DNA from: Hippasteria phrygiana
Lineage: Eukaryota > Echinodermata > Asteroidea > Valvatida > Goniasteridae
Direction: 5' to 3'
Length of the DNA: 64,000 nt
NCBI GenBank assembly: GCA_037893225.1
Contig: JAZGUH010000451.1
Location: forward strand, 2,622,001-2,686,000
Part shown: in pieces, positions 33,690 through 45,290 of the stretch
How the letters are laid out: every line of letters starts with the position of its first letter
Numbering within the stretch: the first letter of the stretch is position 1
Program-made: the position numbers and the translations under genes
The notes under the pieces: model-generated
What the model was told of the DNA's origin: nothing
The model's input: only the letters and a program-made list of their open reading frames with translations
Database searches by the model: none

Positions 33690-34353
33690 ATTTAACATGT
33701 ATTCTGTGTAAATACCGCGTACTCATGTATGAACTTGTACCAAGTGCAACGATCGGACTACACACCATGACGTCACGCACAATAAATGCATAACCATGAC
33801 ATGCAAATGCGTGACATACGCTTTTTCAGAAAATAGGATTTTCAAAAATTTGCATTTTTTTCCAAATTGAAAAGGACAATACAACATATTTTGTGTGTAT
33901 TGCTCTCTATATTGACATATCTGTAGACTGATTTCACATTTTTTCAAAGCGTTCTACTAGGTCTTTAATGTCTTCAGCTTCATATATTGGAAAATACAGA
34001 GATGTTGTCGAGTCCACCACAAGTCCCTGCAAGTCCCTGCAAGTCCCTGCAAGTCCATCACAAGCCCTCCAGTCATAATCCCAATCACAAGCTATTCAAA
34101 TGAGCTTTGACAAAGGCATTCCTTTGTCATTGTTCAACCAGTTACTTGTGACCGGCTTTATGAAAGGACTTCTGACTGGGCTTGCGAAAGTACTTGTGAA
34201 AGGACTTGCAGGGACTCGACTCCAACTCTGGGAAAATGGCACAAATGTAATCTCGCATTTCACATGATCTTTGTTTCCACCGTCTCATAATTGAGTCCAC
34301 TTGGTGGAATTGTTGTGCACACAAAACTTCCTGAGTGTTCTTTTCTTTTGTAG
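33690..34353. other. Sequence upstream of the first PKS exon
   Basis: Holds a 10-bp tandem repeat (aagtccctgc, about 34020-34052). A pyrimidine-rich tract, tgttcttttcttttgtag, ends at 34353 and is the splice acceptor for the next exon. No further exon was recognised in this stretch. Confidence 0.6.
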
Positions 34354-34520
34354 GTATACTATCTGATGAGTTAGGCACAGATGGTGGTGTGTTTGTTGGT
34401 ATTGGTCTCTTCGATTACTCCATCTACATCACTGATCCCTATCTGATGGATGCCTATGTGCTGACTGGTAATGCCCACAGCTGTGCTGCCAACAGGATCT
34501 CCTTTGCCTTTGATATCAAG
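34354..34520 (+). CDS. Polyketide/fatty-acid synthase ketosynthase exon
   Basis: Translation gives ILSDELGTDGGVFVGIGLFD, then NAHSCAANRISFAFDIK. This is the region of the beta-ketoacyl synthase domain just before the nucleophilic elbow: V-x-V/F-V-G-I-G, then T-G-N-A-H-S-x-A-A-N-R-I-S. Ketosynthases perform the decarboxylative condensation in type I polyketide and animal fatty-acid synthases. The exon follows an acceptor (ttttgtag) and ends at a consensus donor AAG|GTACGT in phase 0; it starts in split-codon phase. It reads with no stops. Together with the exon at 36812 it looks like a live host gene. Upstream ketosynthase exons were not found. Confidence 0.88.
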
Positions 34521-36811
34521 GTACGTACATTGTACACTGTAGATGATACACAATGTATCTTGTTGTCATAGGAGATTGCTAAATATGCAAAATTGTTCTT
34601 CAAGTTAATTGCCTCCAGATGACGTCATGATAACGTCACGAAAATTTCACTCAAGCAGAAAAATGTTTGCCACCAAACTAATACTTTGCAATAGAAATAA
34701 ACTACACATCTTGATTGATTTTTCAGATATTGGGCCTGCAAACGTGGCTAATTCAATATTCATAAGGCCATATTTTGAAAACTACGGACGTCATCATGAC
34801 GTCATTGTTTTAGGACCATCTACGCTATATGGTCTTTGTTTTGGCAAGTGGAAGGGACAATACGAGCTTTAACAGTATGAAATTAGGTGGAAAAGGGAGT
34901 TGTGTACAAAACATACTGTTCATAAACAGTACATATAGAGCTTTTGCGCTCTTCATGTATTTTGTTTACATGAAAGGAATCAAAGAATAAAGAGTGAGTT
35001 TAAAGAGTGAAAGTATAAAGAGTGAACGTATAAAGGTGGCATGAAATATACCTTAGATTTGTATATATGTTTACTTCGTGATTATAAGTTTCGCACTTTG
35101 ATGTCCTATAGTACAGTTGGTTGACGTCATAATTAACTTGGGCTGTTTTTGATTACTTGGTAGATAACGTGTGCAAAGCACAATAGCATCTTTTGTATCA
35201 TCATGGGAAGTAAACATGGCACTTATCACCAGAATGCCGTCTGGAGTGAACAATTTAATATGAAAGTATAAGACTTAAGTTGAAAAAATTGCCTATCATT
35301 GTTTGCCCAGGTAGTTTTGTTATGAGATGATTTTCCAAAAACCCCGTTGAAAACAACGTGAATTTGAGTCCAAAAAGTATGATTGACGTACGAGTTCAGA
35401 TGAGTATTAGTTTGGACGTGCACGAGTTGGCAGGCGTACAAGTTGGCATGCGTACGAGTTGGAATGCGTATGAGTTGGCTCGCGTACGAGTGGAAAAGTG
35501 CACAACGGTATGGGGAAGATAAATAAGAGCAAAACAAATGAATTTAGGACGACGTTTGGTTGAATCATGAACGTATGCTGTTTTATTAGAAGTCGTAGAC
35601 ATACAAAAAATACAGTAAAATTTACTTCAATTACAGACATGTATTTAGATAAAAGCAAAATAAATATTAGTTATTTAACCATGTCAACAACGAGGAAACA
35701 AATTATCATTAGAAAGAAATTCCAATTTGAATCAAATGTCCGCGTAAGGCAAGTCAAGGAAACATTCCCCCAAACGGTCTACGGCCTCAGTCTTCATAAA
35801 ATTTGGAAAAAAAGTTTAGTATATGACTGCCAGACTGTACACTATTTGGGAGACGGATATGTTCTGGCCGAACTGCTCTATGGGTTGGTAAGGAAGATGA
35901 CGGAACTTTATTTACTGCTCTGGATGCCACCATTTAAAGATAGCAGTGGTGAACAGCTGGAAAAGGTCTAGAATTCGAGAATGTTTTTATAAGCAGCGTG
36001 CCACCATGAAAGGTACAGTTTTCAGCGTTCCCAGAATTGTTATCTTATTACACTGTTATGATCTAAAATTTGAAAATGGCTCTATTTCACATCCGAACAA
36101 GTCACAATCACAAAACTTTGGAATTAAAGACAAAAATACAAATAAACAATGCACCTGGTTTTATTATTGAGATCTGGTTTTCAAAAGCATTGACTTAGTA
36201 AATATTCAAGACGTCATAACGTCACACGTGTTTATGTCATCATGACGTCACCTCAATTTTCATCTATAACACATCCCTGCCTGAACCCGATAAGACATTT
36301 CTTCTGTCTGATATTGGACTTAACACAATGGACCTTTAAGATGACGTCATTTGACAAGTGATTAGGTCATCATGACGTCATCTCAATTTTCATCTATAAC
36401 ACATCCCTGCCTACAAACATACTAAGTTCCAAACCGATCGGACGTACTGTGCGGTAGATGCTGGCACTGGAAAAATGCAATTTGGATGTGTTGTCACGTG
36501 ACACATGATGGTGAGGTTATCATGACGTCATCGTAGGGCACACATTGTCTTTTGATGATATTTGTTTATGCAAAGTGTCAATTTGATTTTCCTCGGAATA
36601 TAATGCAAACAATTGTTGCTAGAACAAAATAATAGATATTAAAACAATCATTAAAAAAATCGAATAATTATCGTGTAAAAGTTGAATATTTAATGTAAAA
36701 TCATTGCACTGAATCAATGTTAAATTTGGATATTTAAAGATCAAGAAATAACTTTGATTTCTTTTTGTATCATAAATACTGCATTAATAAAACATTCTTG
36801 TCTAATGCCAG
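34521..36811 (+). other. Intron between the two ketosynthase exons
   Basis: Starts GTACGT and ends TGCCAG with matching phase on both sides. Contains CRE-type repeat pieces (about 34618-34645, 34790-34806, 36230-36400), short tandem repeats near 34985-35035 and 35395-35500, and no recognised exon. The 134-residue plus-strand frame at 35567-35971 has no ketosynthase similarity and I do not call it. Confidence 0.75.
35395..35500 (+). repeat. 20-bp tandem repeat in intron
   Basis: Units of the type GCGTACGAGTTGGCATGC(gtacg) repeat about five times with point differences. It is intronic. Confidence 0.75.
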
Positions 36812-37020
36812 GGCCCAAGCTATGCATGTGACACAGCGTGTGCAAGTGGCTTGACAGCATTGCATCTAGCAACATCAGCAATATGGAACAAAGAGTGTAA
36901 TACAGCAGTAGTGGGTGCATGTAATGCAATCTTAATACCTGAGGTAGCTATAGGATTCAGTCAACTGGGAGTGGTGTCTGCTGATGGCATGAGTTCTCCA
37001 TTCTCTAAAACAGCCAGTGG
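36812..37020 (+). CDS. Polyketide/fatty-acid synthase ketosynthase active-site exon
   Basis: Begins GPSYACDTACASGLTALHLA, containing the active-site cysteine of the DTACAS elbow. It continues with VVGACNAILIPEVAIGFSQL and GVVSADGMSSPFSKTASG, the standard post-elbow text before the first catalytic histidine. The acceptor is TGCCAG|GG and the donor GG|GTAAGT. The 5' phase (0) fits the donor at 34520. The exon has no stops. The histidine-bearing part and other PKS domains must lie in exons outside those seen, possibly beyond the LINE array. The closest group is animal PKS/FAS; whether the gene is a polyketide synthase or a fatty-acid synthase cannot be settled from one domain. Confidence 0.9.
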
Positions 37021-37654
37021 GTAAGTAACGGTACATGTAGGTTTATTGCAGTCATTGAGATTTTACTGACTGTGCGTGTACGTGTGGAAGTGAAGTCGTG
37101 CATGGTGTAGCCTTTAGTCAAGGCGCGCGTATAGTGCGATTGGCGAAGCCACGAGCGCCTTTACTATAGCATGTAAAATCCGAAGTGACGTCATGATGAC
37201 GTCATTGGCTGATTTTCTATGATTTTTTAGGCCTTAACTCTTAAAATACCGTCACCTCAATTTTTATCTATGACACGTGCTGTCTACCAACATTCCTGGT
37301 TTGAACGCATTCGGACCTACGGTTCTCTAGATGTTTGCCCTTAAAAATGCACCTTTAAGATGACGTCACGTGACACGTGATGACGTCATCGTGACGTCGC
37401 TCTTTGGCATACAATTTCAGCTTAGGGTCTATGTTTGTTAAGTTTTATTAAGATCTGAGGTAGTTTAGTGACCAAAGTGCCGCGGAAAAAAATTGCGTCT
37501 ATGGGATTTGGGATAGAACTAAAATAAGAAAAGGACTTTTCCAAGGAAAACGTTATTCAAAATTCCTTGAAATATACAAAATAATATATAATGTATGTAC
37601 AAAATTAAAAGAATTGTAAAGAAATACATTTAGTACTTTAAAGTAACCAAAAAC
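37021..37654 (+). repeat. Intron start with hairpin and CRE satellite fragment
   Basis: After the donor, a solo hairpin (37109-37165, tagcctttagtcaaggcgcg ...) is followed by a satellite fragment with CRE pairs (about 37185-37205, 37378-37397). AT-rich text then runs up to the broken LINE edge. Confidence 0.7.
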
Positions 37655-38833
37655 AAAACATCCTTGCCAAGTTGCTTGACAGCGAGCTCGAGTTCCTCAA
37701 TAGACAGAGGACGATCGAGGTCCTCTGAATATTCGGAATCGAGCACGCTAACATCTTGTAACAGTTGATTGAGGGCGCTCTTGTCAGTAGGCACCCGGCT
37801 ATATAGGTTTTTGTAAAAATCACGAACGTGCATTATAATTTCCGAGGGATTTTCCGAGATAGTGCCAGAGGGTAGGCGATTGTGGGAGAAGTTTTTCGAT
37901 AGAGAGTTTGATTTTTCTAGGTTGAAGAAATAGGTAGAGGACGAGTCAGTTTCGTTATGATGTTTGAAACGAGATCTGACAAGAGCGCCCTGAGCTTCAG
38001 TTTGAAGGAGAAAATTTAACTGATTCCTTTGTTTATTTAGGGTTTCCCTAAGTTTGGGGTGTTAAGTCTGGCGCAGACTGAATCTCATATATTTTTCGGT
38101 TTATTTCAAGAAAAGCTTGACTCTTTCTTTGGCTAGTTTTGAGCCGTACATTTGGTCGAGGGATTTAATGTGCAATTTTTCGAAATCCCACCAAGCATCG
38201 AGACCCGGAAAGTCGCACTTTTTTCCTCTCCATTCTGCCAAAAAATGAATAATTATCTCCCGGTGATTGTTGTCTCCGAGGAGCGAGTTGTTGAAATGCC
38301 AATAGGCACTGCTCCTCGGAGTGTGAGATGGAATGTTAATTGTTATAGTAACCGCACTGCGTTCGGAAAGAGAACAAGGAAGAATGGAGCAGGAGTGAAT
38401 AGAAGAAATCAGACTTGAAGGGACATAAACACAATCCAACCTGGCTTTGGAAATTCCGCAGATTTTTGAGGGATTGTTTCTCAACCAGGTGATTTTTTGT
38501 TCGAGGGGATTTAGTCTGCGCTAGGCGCCCATAAGAGACAATGCATTGGCAGCGTCTTTGAGAGCCATGGCAACTTTGGGTCTGTGCTCGATCGACATGC
38601 ACAGACGATCAATAACCGGATTTTCAGTACAATTAAAGTCACCTCCGATCACAATGACACCGTCACCGCAGCCGGAACAGTGGTCCCGTAATTGATCGGT
38701 GGCAGGGAGAGCGTTTTTTATCGAGCTGAGGAATGAGGATGTTATAAATATGGTACACAATACTATTGAATTTAATTTGGGTGTAAATAATATGCCCGTC
38801 ACAGATAGAACAAGAAGAAATTACTTCCAAATG

Positions 38834-38866
<33 letters not shown>

Positions 38867-39124
38867 TTTGAAAAGAGTTGTTACTCCCGTGCCGCGGGTG
38901 GGCCCGGGAGAACAGAAAGGGGAGTAGAACCACATGTTCCAGCAAGGACTGTTTTCGTTGAGGTTATATGTTTCTTGCAATAAAACTAGGTCGGGGTTAG
39001 AAGCGATTTGATTTATATACACTTGAAAAGAAGTGTTTTGAAGAGGCGCGGAGCAACCTGCAGTATTTAGAGTAAGCAGTGACAGTGTCATTGCTGGTAT
39101 TGGCAAAAAGCTACATAACTCCAT
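37655..39124 (-). pseudogene. LINE A ORF2, broken (endonuclease to start of RT)
   Basis: Frames read MTLSLLTLNTAGCSAP, VIVIGGDFNCTENPVIDR and ELAVKQLGKD in the order of the intact ORF2 of copy C. Frameshifts separate them near 38660, 38520 and 38090. An (ATT)n run (NNN... in translation) near 38834-38866 expands a short Asn stretch also seen in C. No catalytic RT is left. Confidence 0.8.
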
Positions 39125-39139
39125 AATGGAAAAAATGAA

Positions 39140-40811
39140 TTATTTGTCCAAAGTATTGATAAGTTTGGAGATCCTCTGCTGCATGATTTTTTGCAGAAGA
39201 GGGTTGTTGCGTAGGGGTTTGAGTTGTCTAACCAGCCCAGGAATGTTTGCCGTGAATTTTCTGGCAATCTGGGCTGGTTTTTTCTAGCTTTAACCGAAGA
39301 CAGGAATTTAATGAGGTCATTTTGAGATAGAGGCCTTTGGTTAGAGGGAGGATTTCAGACGGAAGGTCTTCGTCCGTCTGTGTGTCCTCCCAATTCACGG
39401 AGTCGGTGTCGGCCTCGCCCGCGGTGGACGCCGGGGTTGACGGCATGGGAGTTTGGGAACCACTGAGGGGGGTGGGTGGGATGGGGTCTGGCAGTTGAGT
39501 GCCTTGGTGAGGGTGAGTGAGGCTGTCCACATGGGGCTCTGTTGTTTTCTGGCCAATTTTCTGCGAGGAGATGGTGATTGGAGGGGGATGAGTCTGTGGG
39601 AATCAGAGACGGGAGTGGGGGGAGTCTGCTTGCGTTTAGCTACAACGTCAGAAAAAGATCTGGAGGGTTGAGGGGGAGAACCCCATATCGGCAGCACTTC
39701 GGGAGGATTGGAGGGAGTGTGGGTAGGGGGAGCCCGGACTCCGCCTCCGCCGGGGGGTGCGCGCTGTAGCTGCGGTGCCCGAAGGGGGCACGCCCGGACC
39801 GGCCGTGTCAGAGGCGCGGCTCGCGCCGGACGAGGGCCCTGCAGGGCCCGCGGCCGGCCGGGAAAGGGGCGCGCTCGCTGCGGCCCCGGGCCGGGACCCC
39901 TCAGGGCCCCCGCCCGGGACCCCTCAGGGCCCCCGCCCAATGGCGAGGACGGCACGGCGGTCGGGCCATCCGACCGACGAGCCTACCCTGGGGGCAAAGG
40001 GGAAGCGGGGCCGGGCGGGTTTGGTTTGGATCGTTTGGGTGGGTGTCTGGGGTCGGATATAGATGAGGTGGGTTTGACAAAGACGGGAGGTGGGTTTGAC
40101 AAAGACGGGAGGGGGCTTGAGAGGGTTGATGTCGTCTTCATCACCGTCGCCTCCGCGGGCGGGTTGCTGCTTTTTACATGATCTACTGATATGGCCAAAC
40201 TCGCCACAATTAATGCAGCGCACCAACTCCGTGGATAGAAAGACCCGATAATTAGTGCCAGAAAAATTTAAATTGATGTGATCGGGAGGGGTGACATTGG
40301 GGTTGAGAAGAATTTGTACCTGTCTTCGGAAGCTCATTATGTGTGTGAGATTTGTACTCTTTAGTCCCAGGGGAATGGGCCGAATCTGCGGCACTACATT
40401 ACAAAAGGACGACAGGTTGGCTGCAATGACTCCGTTCGGAATTTCAGGGTAGACATTAGAAAGTGTTAGACGGGTAGTAGGACGGACTAGAGGGGTCAGC
40501 TCGAGAAAGGAGCCTTTGTACGCTAGTTCTTGTTGTTGAACTGCATCGACGACCGCCTCTCTCGAGCTGAGATAGATGGCAATTCGGCCATTGGAAATTC
40601 GAGAAGCTGAGAGTATGTCGGTGGGGTTAAGGTTTTTTGTTATGGCGTCCATGTAGGATTGAACGGAGACATTGTCAGCCGCCTTGAAAGAAATACCATT
40701 GTTGCGGGTCACATTCCAGAAAGGCTCGTTACCCTCAACAATGGGCTTAGAAGGCCCAGCCGAGGGCACGCTCGGCTGAGCCTTTACAGGTGGTTTCGCT
40801 TGACTGGTCAT
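39140..40811 (-). pseudogene. LINE A ORF1, frameshifted
   Basis: The N-terminal part up to the CCHC knuckle is open (CINCGEFGHISRSC, with Ile for Phe). The GC-rich proline-rich linker then changes frame at about 39950, and the C-terminal domain changes frame again near 39500 and 39300. Compared with copy C (550 residues) the content is otherwise complete, ending TLDK at 39140. The upstream Met extension (MYLIFLLFALW) is not present in C and is unlikely to be the start. Confidence 0.8.
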
Positions 40812-41023
40812 AGTGACCAGCCAGAGCGCGAAAAGCAAGAAAATAAGATACAAAATGAACGTAAAATTACTCTAAAATTACCAAACCCGACAAAAGGAGG
40901 ACGGTCTAGTTAACCCTATAAATGAAAACAATCACAACGGTATAAAAATTGTGACCGTACAAGGTCTTAAAGCAAAACATTTCTTACTTACTCCGGAGCT
41001 CGAAAAAACACGACCTGACAAAA

Positions 41024-41041
41024 GAAGAAGAAGAAGAAGAG
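41024..41041 (+). repeat. (GAA)n junction between LINE A and A'
   Basis: Short GAA tract (TTC in the transcribed orientation) exactly between the 5' end of A and the 3' end of A'. Confidence 0.9.
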
Positions 41042-41419
41042 GACATTTTGACTTTTTAAATGAAACTTTATTTCAAATGAAAAATTACAACAGAGAAATA
41101 AACAAATATACGATATATATAATGTATAAATAAAAGGGTAGTAAACTAAATAAACGGCACAGAAGTGAGAAATAAAGCAAAGAAAATATACTTCGCTAGG
41201 GAGAATGATATAGATTATACAATAAATTGTTTGAATATTAACCAGACAAAGCGAATATCCTATAACAATGGCGAACACGGGTACATGTACATTATATAAG
41301 TATTATGCGACGTCACCGTGGCTCGCCTATTGGCTGTGCAATACTGCCAAACTGGCTAACAAAGGTGACGAAGCAAACACAAATAAACTTAATAAATATT
41401 ATTCACGAACATTAAGTGG

Positions 41420-41645
41420 TTGGGAAGAGGTAAGGAGGAGAGGAGCCACCGGCGTCCCTGGATGTGGGCGCACATGGCACCCACTACCGGCAGCTTCCAT
41501 GACGGGAAAGGGAGGGGAGATAATGACAATGATAATAATGAATAAAATAGTTTTAAGAACATTTTATAAATAAACAGTAATTAAAGAAATAAGAAACAGA
41601 GGGACAGAGCCGAAGCACCTCTCGCCCAAGGCGAACAGCAGATGA
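41420..41645 (-). other. A' 3' UTR conserved RNA-fold region
   Basis: Hairpin gccaccggcg ... gtgggcgc ... gcacccac/ggcacccac ... taccggcagc (41445-41496) matches the other copies. A shortened copy of the second fold (gacagagccgaagcacc, tcgcccaaggcga) lies at 41604-41642. Confidence 0.65.
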
Positions 41646-41648
41646 GAT

Positions 41649-44401
41649 TCATATCAACCATGTCAGTTTGTTTTTATCTATTATAAATAATATATTTTGT
41701 AGTGGCCATTTATTAAAGAAGGCGTCAAGATTATTACAGGACTGAAAGTAGGTATACTCGAGAAGAATTGTATATTTCAAACGGTGTTGCCAAATAGTGA
41801 GGGGGTCAGAAAAACGACAAATGCGATAAAGCCAGTAGATAACATTTTTACAATTTACAATGAAGAAATTAGCCAGGCAAACCGCCTCGCCACCGTAACC
41901 CTTGGCACGCGAAATCAGGGCCCAGTAGAAATCAAAGTTCAGTTCCATTCCAGGTAGAAGACAGGAGAGAATGTGCTGAAGGAAGTTGAGAGCTGGTTGA
42001 ATGGAAGGACATAGGATGAAAATATGTTCGATTGTGCTCTTCTCTCCGCACCATCCGCAAGACGAAGGAATATCCGGGTTGAGATGATGCAAGACTGTAG
42101 GGCAGAACATTGTGTAGAAGCTTATTAGACATCGCCTTCCTTTTTAGATGATGGTAGTTTATAGATTGAGAGCCACTGAATTTTAGTGGAGTCGTCCAGA
42201 AAGCCACGTTTGTGCCACGTAGACGAAGAAACTGCAGCTAGGAGTGAGTTGAGGTGATAGTTGAAGATTTTGTACATAGTGCTGAATGGTGCGGAGAGTC
42301 CCTTGATTTAAGAGCCCAGTAAAAATTCTATGGGGGAGTCTGGGCGGTTCAGGATGTCCCGGGATGTCCATGTTGGGGGCGAAGGCCGATGTCAGAGAAG
42401 ATTGTAGGAAACGCGGAAATAAGAGAGCGGCGGAGACGAAGAATACCAGGTTGCGGTATGCGACGAGAAGGAGGAGTGCAAGTGATGAGTAAGGAGGTCC
42501 AGGTGAGATTCTCCGCGTCGAGCCATCGGCCGGCGTTTTCTCAAAGAAGATGGCGAACGAGCCCGACACCGCGGACCGAGAGCCGGGCGGCAAGGTCGGT
42601 AACACCGTCAAAAATGGGGGCTAGAAGGGAACTTATCAAAGGAAGGTTCATGACATGGTAGATAGAAGACGGGGATATTTTGATGCGAGCTCCGGATGCC
42701 ATCCAAGCATGTAAAAGCTCACCGTAAAAAGAAGGAAGGCTGGTAAAACATTCTGGGTCGATTGGGGAGAGCAGTAACTGATAGTCAAAACCTATGTTGT
42801 TGTACTTGTGAAGGAAGTGGTCAAAGAGGACAACAGAGGGATAGCTGCATTGGCTGAAATAACGTTGAATTAATTTGAGGCGAAAGGTGAGAGTGCGTGC
42901 TTGGAGGCATGCCAGACCAAGTCCTCCCTTGTCGGGTTTTTGGAAAAGAGTTGTTTTGTTTAACCAGGGTTTTAAGTAAGTATCTCTTGTTGGACCAGAC
43001 GAAGTCGACAAGCATGTTTTAGAATTCACCTAGGACATTGTCAGAAGGAGTGATAACTGCAAGATAGTGATAGGTTTTAGAAGCGGCCAGTTGATTGGCA
43101 ACAAGAATGTTTCCTTTAAGAGATAGTGAGTAAGAAAGTTTTTTTTTCAGTTTGCCAATGTTTTAGAAATTTTTAGTTTGCATTTTTCTTAGTTCTGTTT
43201 GACATATTGAGGGCTATTTCCTAGGTGAACCCCAAGGAAACATAAACCCTCTTTATTCCAACATAAATCGAGTGGCGTCTTGCTTCGTCCGGTCCACGAT
43301 CCGGCCCACAAGCCCTGGGATATTTGTCTATTTAAGCATGCAACAGATGCGCGGCTGAGGAGATCATAAGTATCCCCGATGACTTTAAAACCAGAATCTT
43401 TAGTAATGAATATAGAAATGTCGTCTGCATACGTGGACACTGAACAAGATGTAGTCCGGCCAGGAAGACAACAAATTTCCCAACAAAAACTTTTCTCCAA
43501 CTTTGTAATAGGAGGAGCTAGAGTCGACTTCGGTGGTGTGTTAAAAACGGGATCTGACGAGGGCGCCCTTGCGCCTCAATTTTCAAAAGAGTGTTCAGGT
43601 AATTTTTTTGTTCCTTGAGAGCTTCAATGGTTTGCTGTGTGACATCTGGCGTGGACTGCAGGTCATTAATAGTTTGGTTAATTTTGGCGAACTTTTCGCG
43701 TTATTCTTTTGCAATTTTAGAGCTATACATTTGAGTGATACTTTTGATGTGAATTTTTCCACCAGGATCCAATATCGGAAAAATCAGATAATCGATTTCT
43801 CCAGTCATTCCAAAAGGAGTGAATTATGTCAATAAAAACCTTGTCCTGTAGGAGAGAATTTTTAAAATGCAAGTACGCGCTTCCTCATTCTCTGACGCTG
43901 GGAGGTGTCAAAGAGAGAAGAACAGCGGAGTGGTCTGAAAGAGAGCAGGGGACAATTTTAAAAGAACGCACAGAAGTAAGAGAATTGGAATTAAGGTAAA
44001 CACGGTCCAACCTGGCTCTGGAGATGCCACAAGGGTGAGAAGGATTCATTCTGGACCACGTAAAGTGTTTGTCGGAAGGATGCAGTCTACGCCAGATGTC
44101 ACATAAAGACAGCGTATTGACAGCATTAGTGAGAGCCATGGAAATGTTGCGCCTATGTTCAGTGCGCGTATGCAAACGGTCAATAGAGGGACATTCCGTA
44201 CAATTGAAATCGCCTCCCAGAACAATGACCCTATCGGAACACTGAGAACAATGATCCATAAGATCATCGAGAACTCGAATGGCATGACTGTCGGTTTTTT
44301 TAATAAGTATGTTATAAGCATGATATACGGTATTGTTAAATTCAAGTTTAGTGTAAAGGACATGTCCGTAAACAAATAACCTAGAATCAACAATGTTAAA
44401 T
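41649..44401 (-). pseudogene. LINE A' ORF2, decayed
   Basis: Begins inside the endonuclease (VIVLGGDFNCTECPSIDR, CSLSDHSAV) because a MITE replaces roughly the first 90 residues. RT motifs from the palm onward to YADD are partly deleted: text jumps from the linker (about 43550) to VSTYADDISIF (about 43430), losing the catalytic first Asp region. The C-terminal end, CGWCGEKSTIEHIFILC to KLTWLI, is readable at 41649-42110. Several frameshifts. Non-functional. Confidence 0.85.
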
Positions 44402-44862
44402 GTAGTGTACACGATTGGTAATCCTCAATTTGTTTTTACTGAATTATTACGAAATACCTTACTAGACTGTAAGTTAATAGTGGTCTCAATCATCTTGTGA
44501 AATGATGGCACAGGGTGTGCTGTCGTTGTCAAGAAACGTGGAAATATATATCGTTTTCCAACGATTTCCAGCTGGAAATTGTTGGGAAAACTTCCCTGTA
44601 GCCGTTAGTCAAGGCGCGCGTGGCTACCCGGACGAGTGGCGCGCCCCCGACATGCTGGCATTCGGTAGCCACGCGCGCCTTGACTAAAGGCTATCATTCG
44701 CCCGACGGTTGGAAATAAGCCCCGTTTTTCTCTCGTTTTTTTCGCCATCCAACAACGCAAAACTTTGAACAGGTCAGTGGAACAATATTTCCTATAAAAT
44801 ACTAACCCCCAAATCCGCCCATTTCTGAAAATTGCAATAATGACCAATCATGTACACTGCTT
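44402..44862 (-). mobile_element. MITE with nested palindromes, copy 2
   Basis: Reverse complement of 32432-32905, with ends TAGTGTACACG and CATGTACACT. It includes the tagcc(g/t)ttagtcaaggcg hairpin (44598-44693) and an imperfect version of the 38-bp palindrome (about 44551-44588). It lies within LINE A' ORF2. Confidence 0.75.
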
Positions 44863-44885
44863 TTAACACTACCGATTTTATTCGT

Positions 44886-45271
44886 CAAACAATCCACAAG
44901 GGAAACTGACTAGGTAAATTTGAATACATTTTCAAAGTGAACAAAGAAACTGGCAGTAGCAGGATTCGAACCTTCGACCTCCGGGTTACCCTACCGGCGC
45001 TCTACCAACTGAACTATATTGCCCTATGTTGGCGGTCTCCCAAATTGTCAGTATCTTTGTTCGGGTGGGTGCTAGTCAGAAGTCATAAACCCAGCTGTAT
45101 AGCCAGGGATCACACCCAATTTTACGATACAACCCGGGGAGTGACATTGTGAGGATCGCTCAATGAGTGTGATACGACTTTTAAACTTATAACTCGTCAA
45201 ACAATCGACAAGGGAAACTGACTTGGTAAATTTGAATACATTTTCAAAGTGAACAAAGAAACTGGCAGGGG
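44886..45271 (-). mobile_element. tRNA-derived SINE-like repeat
   Basis: A roughly 75-bp segment (gtcaaacaatc(c/g)acaaggg ... aagaaactggca) occurs at both ends (44886-44963, 45196-45271). Between them lies a tRNA-like stretch on the minus strand and about 165 bp of body. The arrangement resembles a SINE dimer or partial duplication. It sits between ORF1 and ORF2 of LINE A'. Confidence 0.6.
44952..45023 (-). tRNA. tRNA-Thr-like sequence, probably a SINE head
   Basis: Minus strand GGCAATA ... TACTGCC gives a 7-bp acceptor stem with one mismatch. The D-arm GTTCAGTTGGTAGAGC (A box) and GGTTCGAATCC (B box) are good. The anticodon arm CCGGT-AGGGTAA-CCCGG would place GGT (Thr) at 34-36 but lacks U33, and the T stem has a mismatch. 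Position inside a repeat and these defects argue for a tRNA-derived SINE rather than a working gene. Confidence 0.55.
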
Positions 45272-45290
45272 AGAAATTATACATCGAGTG

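Larger units (their letters stand above)
37655..41020 (-). mobile_element. Tx1-like LINE copy A, truncated on its 3' side
   Basis: Starts on the minus strand just after the (GAA)n tract at 41024-41041, with the shared 5' text (gagctccgg ... ttacttac). It has ORF1 and the first part of ORF2, then stops inside the RT at about 37655. LINEs usually lose their 5' end, so loss of the 3' part implies a later deletion or recombination. Its ORF1 is most like copy C (MTSQA, PSVPSAGP). Confidence 0.8.

Noticed and set aside
34020..34060. CRISPR-like short repeats
   Set aside because: Units are only 10 bp and directly adjacent without spacers; a simple tandem repeat.
34354..37020. Bacterial contamination as source of the ketosynthase
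   Set aside because: The domain is split by an intron with consensus splice sites and matched phase.
39708..40181. Long plus-strand Gly/Pro/Arg-rich frames opposite LINE A ORF1
   Set aside because: Shadow of the GC-rich proline linker of ORF1 on the minus strand; the same happens opposite C at 59175-59850.
44952..45023. Functional tRNA-Thr gene
   Set aside because: Missing U33, stem mismatches and location in a duplicated repeat favour a SINE head; kept only as tRNA-like.
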